The notes beneath the pieces are model-generated. The model saw only the letters and a program-made list of their open reading frames with translations. It made no database searches and had not been told where the DNA came from. A stretch of DNA of 64,000 bases. Source: Adineta vaga (Eukaryota > Rotifera). Numbering within the stretch: position 1 is the first letter of the stretch; every line of letters begins with the position of its first letter. This document shows, piece after piece, positions 12,148 to 23,400 of this stretch. Location of the stretch: the NCBI GenBank assembly GCA_021613535.1, contig CP075497.1:2914001-2978000 (forward strand). The letters run 5' to 3'. Made by a program: the position numbers and the translations under genes.

Positions 12148-13140
12148 CTATTGATTGAGGATATGCATTAGAACTTGACGAATATAGATCAATGATGTCT
12201 AAAAATAGAGTAAATGATAATTTGAAAGATATTCAATTGAATAAATAAAAACATACCTCTAATAAAGCAGATTTATCTTGTTCAAAATTAAAAATTTCTT
12301 TTGGAATTAGTTCTCCACATTGTAAAAGTTCACTGGCCATTAATAAACAACAAATACCCAATGGCACATCAGATAAATCCACACAACGAACATCTAAAGA
12401 TTAGAAACTATAGATTAGCATTGTTATACTCAAGAAAAAAAACGTTTCGTACCAGTTAGACATAATACAATCAATTCATAAGTTAATTCTCGAAGATGTT
12501 GTTTCACTGAATAATCCAGAACATGTAAGAGAATTGTTTCGATATGATTAATCGGTGTAGTTAGATCAATATCCCAATCAAGTGCATTGCATATGACATT
12601 TTCATTTGACTAAATAAAACAGAAATTTCAACATAGAGAAAAGGAAAAAGATGAAAATTCTTACGATTAATAATTCGTCTTGAAATGCTCGTATACTTGA
12701 ATGATTAGAATGTTGACTTAATTTAGTTGATAATGATAAACAAGCAAGAAGAATTGATTCGGTAATATCAGATGTACATGTCAAAAGAAGATATTGATGA
12801 AGAATAGCATTTGCTCGAATGTAAACTTCATTATGTAAATGATATTCTTGTGATAACTAATAAGAAAACAAACAAAAAATATATTGAAAGAAAAAGAATT
12901 ATTATTGTTGATTATTACTTTCAATAATTGGAATGATTGTTGAATTTTAACGGTAGAAGAAAGATTCGATGATGGTCGATGCTGTTGAGCAAATGTTTGA
13001 AGAGTAAAATTTGTTTCTTTTATTGATGAACAAGAATGTAATGGAGCAGCTTTAACAACAATATCATAATCATTGTCTTCGTAGTCAAAATCACTACTTG
13101 AATAATAATCCGAAGTACATGAGAGTGGTGTTGATATCAT
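12148..13140 (-). CDS. Cyclin-fold protein, closest in pattern to D-type cyclins
   Basis: Exons 13140-12919, 12856-12665, 12609-12453, 12393-12257 and 12198-12148 join in phase to 252 residues. After a Ser/Asp-rich N-terminus, the first cyclin box reads EVYIRANAILHQYLL ... ITESILLACLSLSTKL, then VICNALDWDIDLTTPINHIE, which matches the cyclin D/G/I pattern of helix 5 followed by the TPHDFI-like turn. The second box contains LCLTDVRCVDLSDVP and GICCLLMASEL. The usual Lys and Glu that contact a CDK are not obvious in helix 3. No LxCxE motif or clear PEST tail was seen. A CDK-binding role is inferred from the fold. It could be another atypical cyclin rather than cyclin D. Confidence 0.65.
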
Positions 13141-14379
13141 GTTGAATGATAGAGAAATGATGTTTTTTCACTTCTATATATATATATAGTGACTTTTTCT
13201 CTCTTTCGTTTCTGATGATGTGACAAAAGTGCGGTCATTCATTGATTTCTTTTTTATATTCTTGATCTTTAGAGAGATGAATGAGGTGCTGATCTCCACT
13301 TCTCTGATGTTGAAAGAAGTCGAACACGCCTTCAAGTCAACTGACTAGCAATCAAGCGTAAACAGAAAGAAAGAAAAAGCATCGATTTGATACGATTATC
13401 GTCGTTTGACATGCGTGATTCGTTTGTCTACAGAATGAGCGCGCTTTTCTTTCAAAGATGAATTGTTTATTTGATTGATTGTGCAAACGATGGTGTTCTA
13501 AGCTTTTGACAAATAGTTCAATTGAACTTGAAATCGTCATACGAAAGAGATGATTAGAAGGAAAGAGAAAAGAACACAAGATGACAGCTGACGAGCGTGA
13601 TAATTCATTAAGAAAAAATATGTGCCACCTACATCGTCTCCTCCTCCCCTCTTCTCTTCTCTAGTTCTAATCGGTGATCATTTTCACTTCACTTCAAACA
13701 GAATATGTACTAAACAAATTAGCAAGAAGAAAAAAAAAGATAAAGTACGAAAATTGCTTGTAAATGTAGGAATTAACAAGAAAAGATCAAACAGTCATAA
13801 ACATCGAAGAAAAATTCGTTATCAAACGAGCTAGCAAGATTTTATGTTAAGATATGAAAGTTTTTTCAAATGAACAATACACTTCGGTAGTTTTGATGAA
13901 GTCATATAGTTTCTACTGTTTTAATAATAAAACTGATTTCTATTATTTATTTTGTGATCATCTATTTATAATAGAAAAGTCAATTATTTCACAAAACATT
14001 TTCGAATGAAATAAGTGTGAAAGAAAAGCTTTTTCAAGACATCACATGAGTAATGAAAGAAGACATAAATCGTAATTAAAAGTGCTGAATACATTAGTAC
14101 AGACACCGAAAACTCAGAGTTCATTGAGTAGATCAAACGAAAGTTTTCAAGATACACATAATTTCTTATCATATTTTCGAATTGAACGAAAAAGATTGAA
14201 TCCTACTACGGTTTAACATTTGATAGTCTTTCCATTCTGTTAAAAAATTATATTTTAGAAATGACATAAATGTTCTTTTTGTCTATTGAAATTGTCATCT
14301 TAAAAATAGCTTTCCGAACCTATACTACACGCCCTTTCCTTCTCTATCGTCATCAGTCGTTTTAAGAATTGTTCTGAGA
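13141..14379. other. Intergenic region, no gene seen
   Basis: Contains an AT dinucleotide tract near 13177-13188 and purine/pyrimidine-rich stretches. Frames at 13352-13579, 13622-13834 and 13984-14172 show no family features. Likely regulatory DNA of the flanking genes. Confidence 0.45.
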
Positions 14380-15333
14380 ATGTCATCTAACATAACTGCA
14401 GTACTTTCTGATATACCTGGTGGATTATATATAGTTGTCGTTGGCTATTCTCTATCCACTATTCTTTCAACTTGTATTTGTATAATCATCATTGGTTTGA
14501 TATCTATTACACGAAATCTTCGTTCTCCAACAAATTTACTTATATCAAATACATGTCTATGTACTTTATTTTTCTCTACTATTGCAACTTGCAATACAAT
14601 TTTATATTATATAAATTGGCTTACTACGGATTGGTCATGTCGCGTTCAAGGATATTTAACTTATGTATCCATCTGTTTAGTTGTATATTCTTATGTTATT
14701 CAAACAATATCTCGTTTATCTTTGACAGTTTTCTATCAATATAGATGTCTCTTAACTCTCAAATTTCATACGTATATGATTCTTGTTCAAATTTTATTTT
14801 CATTTCTTTTTCCATTATCAACTCTCATCACTACACATATTGTTTATCGTCCGTTCAGGTTATGTCTCGTTCCAAGTCAATATAAAATTCATACTTTCTC
14901 TCTTATTGGTATTGTTTATATAGTACCGATTTTAATTGTTTGCGTTCTTTATATTATCATCTATCGACATACAAGAAACTCATCACAGAAAGTTCATCGA
15001 TCAACAAAAATTTCCAAACGTGATGCAGAATTAGCTCGCAATATTATTATACTTTTCGCTATCTTTATATTTAGTGGTGTTCCAGCTTCTCTTTACACCA
15101 TTATATCAACTAGTACTCCAACAATGTCAACTGGTTTTTATTTTTTTTCTATCATGACACCACCAATTTCGTTAGTGATTGAAAAAATTGTAACCATCAT
15201 ACTCAGTAGAGAAATACGAAACACATTCAAGCAGCGATGGATAACTTGTTTATCAGTTTCTACACGTGTTGAACATTTCTCATCATCAAATGCTAAAAAC
15301 AATAATAAAATGAATCTAACAGACAAGCAGTAG
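14380..15333 (+). CDS. Rhodopsin-like seven-transmembrane receptor (orphan GPCR)
   Basis: A single intronless frame of 317 residues with seven hydrophobic segments. N-glycosylation site NIT sits near the N-terminus. TM1 is followed by RNLRSPTNLLISNT, the class-A intracellular loop 1/TM2 pattern. Cys in WSCRVQG before TM3 can pair with an extracellular-loop-2 Cys (FRLCLVPSQ). The usual DRY at the end of TM3 is replaced by SRLSLT. TM6 starts after ELARNIIILFAIF. The tail is Ser/Asn-rich. The pattern matches the large intronless GPCR families of rotifers and other lophotrochozoans. Ligand and G-protein choice are unknown. Confidence 0.85.
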   Translation: MSSNITAVLSDIPGGLYIVVVGYSLSTILSTCICIIIIGLISITRNLRSPTNLLISNTCLCTLFFSTIATCNTILYYINWLTTDWSCRVQGYLTYVSICLVVYSYVIQTISRLSLTVFYQYRCLLTLKFHTYMILVQILFSFLFPLSTLITTHIVYRPFRLCLVPSQYKIHTFSLIGIVYIVPILIVCVLYIIIYRHTRNSSQKVHRSTKISKRDAELARNIIILFAIFIFSGVPASLYTIISTSTPTMSTGFYFFSIMTPPISLVIEKIVTIILSREIRNTFKQRWITCLSVSTRVEHFSSSNAKNNNKMNLTDKQ

Positions 15334-16299
15334 ATATCATGAAGTTATTGATGAGAGTGACTTTTGTATTCATACAAGAATTACACCAATCTTTCGAAAA
15401 TTTCAATGTTTTTTTTTTCAGAATAAATTACTTGGCATAATAAATGTAATCTATAAGAAAAGATTTGATTAATGCGAATTCTGACCTAATTTACACTATT
15501 ATTCACACTTATGAAAAGATGAATAGAACATCAGAATACAAGCTAATCTTTGACACTTTTTCAAAACATTATAGATAACACATTTTTGTTGTGAAATATT
15601 CAAGTGTTAAGAATAATAAACAATAAAACAATTGATTGACTAATTACGTGTAAAAGTCTTTAAACTTTATATATGTCACATCTGTTGTGTTTAATTAGCA
15701 GATGACATTAATCATATCTTTTGGATCATTGAATAAGATCTGTTGTGTGAAACTATGAAGCACTCACAAGACGTTCTTCTATTCTTGTGATTGTACTTAG
15801 AAATTGTTAATAAAGCAGAAAAAGAACGTTCTTACTTCACTAAATCGAGATAAATGTCTACTTGTCAATTTTCCAGTTCATTCATTTCTAGACGTGCATT
15901 TTTCGGGTAGGCCTAGAAAAGATTGAGATCCTTTTCTATGTAATGGATCAATTACTCTTTGACATTTTCGGTGAAATATAAACTTCGATCAGACACATGA
16001 CATTTTATATATTAATCTTAAAGATTTGACAATTTCATTCAAATGTTCTTATGATATTCGAACGAACTTAAGAGAGAATCTCTTTCAAATTGTATTCTTT
16101 TCTTTTATTAAACATCAATGATAAATATTCATGAATACAAACATATGTCATACAAGGTCAGAATTTTATTCATTCACTCTTGTTTTGTCTTTTTGAAAGG
16201 ATCACTGAAGAAGAAAGACGATTGAAATTATACAAACATCCATATATTTCATTTCTATTGAAACATAATAAATTCAACAGAAATTCAAATTTTTCTCGC
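15334..16299. other. Intergenic region, no gene seen
   Basis: AT-rich 3' flanks of two convergent genes. A poly-T run lies near 15410-15418. No supported coding frame or RNA gene was recognised. Confidence 0.45.
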
Positions 16300-16893
16300 T
16301 TAATAACGATTGATATCGAATAAACGTACACCATAAAAGATTGGAAATTTTGGAACAACAGCAAGTAACATGGTTGCTAGATTAATTATAAAATGTGTTT
16401 TGTCATATTTCGTATAAAAACTCGCAATGAAGAATCTAAAAAAGAAAATAATGAGATACAAAATATCATCTATTTATCTTCTAAACTTACAAAACAACTG
16501 GAAGAATTTGAAGAAATTTTCTTGTACCTGTCCATTGAACACCATTATCAATTTGTTCCCAAAATGTAAAACGACGTGCTAAACCTTGATCACTTGTTTC
16601 CCATGGAGCACCTTTTATTAAATGAAACAGATAAAAACTACACTAGAAAAAAAACAATCAGAATATTTAAATTTATTTCTCTATCGAAAAAAAAGAAATA
16701 GAAATCTTGTATTACATACAATATTATGAATAGTTGTTGTCAATGTCCATGCGACTGATGTCGTGATATAAGGTATACTAAGAAGAATAAAGTGTAGGAC
16801 AAAAACAAGAATTATATATGTAAGCCAAACACCACGACTATTTAACCATGAACTGTTTGGATTTCGTTCACCTTGTGCTATACCAATATTCAT
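16300..16893 (-). CDS. ORMDL: ORMDL sphingolipid biosynthesis regulator
   Basis: Exons 16893-16720, 16642-16491 and 16435-16300 join in phase to 153 residues, identical in length to vertebrate ORMDL proteins. Family sequence is clear throughout: [34 protein letters not shown], the [17 protein letters not shown] block and the C-terminal [18 protein letters not shown]. ORMDLs are ER membrane proteins that bind and restrain serine palmitoyltransferase according to ceramide level. The last intron splits a Leu codon. The start is the conserved Met of the family. Nothing appears broken. Confidence 0.97.
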
Positions 16894-17502
16894 CGTTTTG
16901 TTCTAGAAGATAATTATTTTGCATCCTCATTCACTGTGTGGAAGGAAAAAAAAAGATGCATTTATTTACTTACTATTTCTGTAAAATATGTCTATACATG
17001 TGGATCTATAGCAAACAAACAATATGATAAAGCCTATCTCTCCGTTTTTTTTCTTTTATTAGTATTTTTCTCTCGTTGACGTGTCTCACTCGCTCGCCCA
17101 CAGAAAACGCAATAAATATATGATCGAATCAATAACGAACGAACGAAAGGCAAGAATATTGCTATTGCAGTCTCTAACATAAAAAAGATATGTTCTATAT
17201 ATAAAATCACTCATTATATCCTTAGAATTTGACTATTAAACTTCAATAAATAAAGAAAATAATCATTTTTCTATCACAGTTCTTTATTAAGACAAAATAT
17301 CATATATACAGACACGATTCAACTACTCATATAATCCCTTTTGGCATATAACCAGATGGCGTCCGCTGACATAGAAAATGTCTTAACAATTATACACTGT
17401 GAAATCATATTATATTTTCAATCATAGATCAGAGACAAAAACCAATGTGCAAATATTTTATTGTATTTCGCTAAACAGTTCATTTGATAGAAAAATTTGT
17501 AT
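16894..17502. other. Intergenic region, no gene seen
   Basis: Promoter side of ORMDL and 3' flank of the Cys-rich gene at 17503. A T-rich stretch lies at 17044-17070. No coding region recognised. Confidence 0.4.
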
Positions 17503-18248
17503 TTAACCAGATAATGGCCTACGACGTTTCTGATCTTTTCGAATACGATTATAATAACGAACACGATTACGAGGTCGATAAAGAGGATTTCGACGACGAA
17601 CTGGTCGTGAACCACATAATATATTTCCACAAAATCTTCCACATGTTACATCGGCATTAGGTAATTTACAATCTTCAGGAAATTTTAAAAAACTACAAAT
17701 TGGTTGATAACAAACATCTAGAATAATCAATAGGAAATCTTCTATTTATTGATCATTGTAAAACTTACTATTCAATAGAACTGTTGCTTCATAATTGCAA
17801 CTAAATATATTCAAGTCATATTATATACAATTGCAAATATACAAATAAACTTACTAAGGTTTATTACAAAAGATCCAAACAGAATTGCCTTGAATAATAA
17901 GTGAATTGGGTTTTTGTAAATTCATAAAACCCTGTTCCCATGAACATCCTCGATAGATTGTACTTTCATCATCACGATTAATACGTGTATAACATTGACC
18001 ATTACAAGGTGTTCCATCTCTTCTCAATGTTACATTAACATCAATACGACACAATGGATTTCGTGAATTACATTGATAACAATAACCAGAAACGGACGAA
18101 ACTTAAAATAAAAACAAAACAAATGAAAAGAATTCAAATCATATGTACAAAAGAATCTACTTTCATCAATAAATATGAAGAAAAATAATATGAAAATAAT
18201 GAGAAGAAGTTGAGTAATGTTTGTCCAAACGTTTATTGTTAAATTCAT
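17503..18248 (-). CDS. Secreted Cys-rich Ly6/three-finger-like protein with an Arg-rich tail
   Basis: Exons 18248-18161, 18101-17855, 17800-17769 and 17717-17503 join in phase to 193 residues. The N-terminus is a signal peptide (TQLLLIIFILFFFIFIDE). The first module reads GYCYQCNSRNPLC ... GTPCNGQCYTR ... RGCSW ... IFCNKPYCN, the Cys spacing and terminal CxxxxCN of Ly6/uPAR and Quiver-type proteins. A second Cys-containing segment (CYQPICSFLKFPEDC ... CGRFCGNILC) follows, then a 35-residue tail very rich in Arg and Tyr. No GPI-anchor hydrophobic tail is visible, so the product is probably soluble. The Ly6 assignment is moderate; the second module is not recognised. Confidence 0.62.
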
Positions 18249-20499
18249 CTTCTAAAGAAAGTAAAACGAAGAATTATTGAACAAAGTTTCAAATAAATGT
18301 CGATGAGACGTTTGAAAAGAAAACCCTGAAATTTAAATCTTACACTTGTTGACGCCTTCATTTAACATCATTATCAATAGAAATCAATGAAAAACGTCTA
18401 GAAAGAATAGACAGATCAACTATAGCTAAGCATTAAACATTGATTGTAAACTTCAAATTAATCTTATCACATAAGAGAAAACATTACATTTCAATCCATA
18501 GACTTTTTTTGCATCTTCTAATTCAACTCTTTCATTAGAAAACATCAGTTAAAACAACAGATAACCTTGAAATAGAAAAGACTTTACAACATAATAACGT
18601 TTCAATCAATCAATACATCATTAGATTGTTTGTTGATGAATAGTTAATTCAAGAAAAGTATCCATTTATCTTTATCTTAAGTGTCAAGGTAGAGACTCAT
18701 TCATTAGCAGATCTTTTATTTCATTTCCAATTACTTTCATGGATAACTGATATGAGAAGAAAATGCTATTCATTGTCTTTCATGTTTAGTGATAATCTTC
18801 ATCGATGAGACTACCACCTTCTATTATCAGCTAGATTATCATGATATTTATAGGAAAGAAAAAGGTCAATAGAATTCGTTAATATACATCAATGGTTGCG
18901 ATCAGAACAAGTGAATGTTAGACACATCAGTAGAGAGAATATTGTTGAGAAGAGAAATAAATAATCAGTGCGATGGACAAATTAAAAGATTAACAAATAT
19001 GTCAACAACTACCATGACGATTTCTTCTACTTATTTAGTCGATGATACGAAAAAGTAAGAACTTATTTTTAATGAAAAGTGAATTGTAGAAACTATAGAA
19101 AATAACTCACAATAAGTTTGTACCGTACTGTCAATGAAGGACATCTAGAGGACGATGGATAATTTTTCGAGTAATAAAGAGAATATTTCGTATTGTAAGT
19201 TAGTTATAAAATAATTCATAAAATTTCTTTAAGTTAAACGAAATAGTATTGATATGATAAAAATGATATGAGGTCTAAGAAATTTCCTGATGTGAATCAA
19301 TGAAATTTTTCTCAGAATGCCGTCATGACGACATTTAGGTAAAAATTGGATTATTCTGGCATGTCGATGACGAGTAGCTGGTATGATCGTGACGATGATT
19401 GTTCTGTTTGCTTGTTTTCTTGTATTTTGATGTCGAATTATTTATGTGAGATGTTATTGATCAAATTCACGAGTATTTTCGTTTGGTTTTGTAATATTTG
19501 ACTAATGATGTCACTATTTTCTAGATTTTTTCCTTCTCTCTCATATTCGTATCATTTTATTATTATTATTATGACTCTTCTCATTTATGAGATTCTTCTT
19601 TTTAAGAGTACAGATTCTTTTGCATCTAGCTAATAAAAACAACGATTAAGCAGTTGCGTTTTAGCACCACTACTAGTACTACAACTATTAGTGCTTATCG
19701 TTTGCTCGTTCGTTCTTTCAATGCCGATGATAGGAGAATTGATTATTTGGTATTGTATGATGTTGATCGAACTGACGTTAAGAAGGAATAGAAAAGAGAA
19801 GAGGATAGGTTCTTTCTGCCATCGATCTTCATCAAGTCCTTCGTTTTTTTCTCTTCCTACATTTTTTCTCGTTTTTTCTCTCTATCTCCCTTCGTTTTTT
19901 TGCTACTTCTATCGATACTCTCTGCGAGAAATAAACAACAACAACATCAACAGAAACGACAATATTGAGGCAAAAAAGGCGAGCTAGAAGCATGCCGATT
20001 TTGTATTAGATTTATAACGAAGCTGAAGAATAGTGTAATTAGATAGACGACCATAAGCTGTCCAGTTGAAAGGAAAAAAACTGAAAGGTATTAAGTAGAA
20101 AAAAGATGACTTGTCAAGCACAACAAATTTAACAATGAGTGCGAGGGCGAGAAAAAAGAGCGAAAAAAATTGCCTTTTTCTTGCTCGATTCTCCTGTTTC
20201 TCGTCATAATTTTTTTTCTCTGTCGCGTTTTTCTCGCGTGTGCGTGTGTATAACTATTCAACGAATGTCTATGTGTCTTGTTTTCTTTATTCTCTTGAGG
20301 AATGTTTTACTTTTGTGCACCGTTTGATGATGATGATGATGAAGATAATGCCATTATGCACGTGCTTATCCTCTCACGTTTCACACAGATGCATTTATTT
20401 CTCGTTTTTTTCTTTCGTATTCTTCATTTTTTTTCTTTTTCTTTTTTTTACAATTTCTATCTCTCTTTTCAATGATCATTTTGTAGAACATAGTATAGA
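18249..20499. other. 2.25 kb non-coding region upstream of Musashi
   Basis: No supported gene. It is AT-rich and contains TTATTATTATTATT near 19558, pyrimidine tracts near 19850-19900 and 20400-20450, and (GAT)n near 20325-20342. Likely holds the main Musashi promoter and 5' UTR. Confidence 0.45.
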
Positions 20500-23400
20500 A
20501 TGAAAGACTCTGTGGCACCGCCTCCGCTACAGTATTCCTATTATTCACCAACCTATTCACATCACCAATACGGATCCCCAACATGGCATCAGTCACTCTC
20601 ATCTCCATCTCATCATTATGATCTATCGGCACCGTCCAGATCATCCTATCGATATCCACCTGCAACACACTATTATTCTCCACCTGTAAATGGCAGATCT
20701 CCTCCGTACCAATTCAACGGGTAAGATAAAACAACAAAAAAAAAAGACTAAACAATGTCAAATCTGCTTGCAATTAGAGCAATTTCAACTGTTGTTGTTG
20801 TTGTTGTTGCTTGTTTTGCTGGTAGTAGTACTACGACTGATGTTAGAATCTCTAAGAAACATATGGTTGTGTAGGCGTACAACCATAACCGAGGACAGAA
20901 GAGTCGGTGATGGTGGTGATGATTATGATTATTTTCTCCGTAATAAACTTGCTCGTTTTTCTATTCATTTAGTATTTGGATCTAACGTGTCATCAACTTA
21001 CCCGTAGATTATAGATGAGAAACGTTTATGTATATTGTCGCGTCGATATTAGGAAAAGAAATGACGTCGAACAGTAACATGATGATTGAGCAAGACATAG
21101 ACGTGTCATATGAGGGACATGAAAAAGCTGAACTTGAATAGACAGATAATCAAGACATTCCGATGTCTATATTTAAATACAAGGTTTTTTCATTAGACTT
21201 TCAATCATAATAGTCTCTTTTTCTTTTCTTTACTTTGCTTTTATTGACATATGATTTGATAAGTAAAATATAAACATGACAAAATATTGAGATTAATCAA
21301 TATACGTTTGACATCGATTGACATCCATCTTATTTCTAGCTATAATAGTCGTTCTTCTCTTGTTTAACTACTCACACACGGATCATCTTGTTCTTTTTTT
21401 TCGACAAAGACATAATCAAAAAGAATCAATCGATATGTTGCTCTTTGCCATATTTGTTCTTTTGTTTTTATGATTTGACTTTTTACTTCAATTCTATGTC
21501 TATATATCTATATTTGTCTATATGTAGTAATCGGAAACCTTTTCATTAATTTCAATTCGTTGTGACGCACGTACACATCAATAGCTCGTTGCACGGTCGA
21601 TTGTAGTTCAAATCCTAATTGAATCATAAAAAAAGAATGTCTGACTAACTTATAAACAAAAAAGAAGAAGAAGAAAGAAATAACCTTGAATGATAAATCA
21701 GAAAGAAAAGAGAAAAAACGTATGCTCCTGACTTGTGTAATATTAAAAGATGTTTAAACATCAGGGTCATCAATCTTCTACAGTCATAGCACATTTCTAT
21801 ATATCTTCATCAGTCTTTTGTTACATGAATATTCTTTTTGTTTAGTCAATATGTTGATGATAATGAAGATGGACAATCCGAAGATGGTGATGGATCCGAT
21901 TCACCAAAACCTTTCGATAGGTACATGTCTTATTTTTTCCTATTCTCTATTTTTCATAACATATTTTTAATTTTCTCTCCAGAAAAATGTTTATTGGCGG
22001 ACTTTCATGGCAAACGACACCAGGTAGGATTTCTTTTTCTTTTCAAATCAAACCAATAAAAATAATTTACCTTGATGTTTTGTAAATATATCCAAAGTTC
22101 AATTACTTTCATTTACATAATATTGGTATGACGAATGAATAGTAAAAAAGCTTTCATTTTCTCTGTCAATAGGTTTTCATCGATAGCCCTTCTGAGAGAT
22201 TATTAACGGCATATAAAATTTTGTTTTCGATCGTTATAGAAAAACAAATTTACGATATCAAAACAATAAACAAACATGTCGACATTCTTTGTCGATAGAA
22301 AAACTTAAGAGATAAACATTTTCATGCTCAGTTTTCTAATAAAACTATTTTATCATGTATGTTTCATATTCTCTCGAGACTTTTGAACACATAATGATGA
22401 ATGACGTTTGGTTAAATTCACAAGGGAATATTTGTTTTAGCTGATAATATAGAAAAGATTGCTTAAATATTTGTTTCTTCTCTTAGAAAATTTAAAAAAC
22501 TATTTTACTCAATTTGGTGAAGTATTAGAATGTATGATTATGAAAGATGCCATTACTAAACGTTCAAGGTATAAGAAAGCAATATTCAACTATTTTATTA
22601 TCGTTTTTTGTTTTCATTCTAGAGGTTTTGGTTTCATCACATTTAAAGATGCAAATTCAGTGGAAAATGTTCTAGCCAAAGATCATACGCTTGATGAAAA
22701 ACAGGTAGGTTTACAATGATTTAAACGTCAGTTTGACAAGCTTGATAGGAAATACTTGTATTACGAGATTTTGATTCAGCGACAACTTTTGTACTTGTAT
22801 AGTAAGATTCATCTGTTGTAAATGGAAACAATTCCGATGATTTTCGTTTGACTTTTAAAAGTGAATTATCAGTTTTATGTGGTGTAGGTAATGGAGAAAT
22901 TGACGATGAAGATGATGAGGATTGTTTTAGATAAGATTTTTTAAATAATTTACATGTATAACCAAGTGAACCAATAGAAAAGATAAGAAATAAAAGTAGA
23001 CTAATTAATCCAAGTACAAAATAAGGAATAAAACGTCGTTGAATTACTTCTGAATCATGATAATATGAATTATAAGCAAGAATCGATAGAAATATTGTCA
23101 CGAATAATGCAAGAAATGTAAATAAACTAAACATACAAGCAAAGCCAATATATTCATTTCGTATTGAAGTATTATAATGAAATGCAGAATTATCTTGCCA
23201 ATGTGAAGACGTTTGTTTTGACATGTGATTTGGTTGAATACCAATAGGAAACTAAATGAAAGCTTGTTTTTTATCTTCTGAACGTCGAGAGAATAAATTA
23301 CTTGGTACTTCTCCTTTTTTCCGTTTAATTAATGATGAAGAAAAGAGAAAGAAGGAAAGAATAGGTCGTTTTCTACTTATGTAGGAGAGGTTTATTAAAA

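Noticed and set aside
20690-21007. Frame with a poly-Leu run in Musashi intron 1
   Set aside because: Comes from a TTG repeat following the exon 1 donor; no acceptor or domain.
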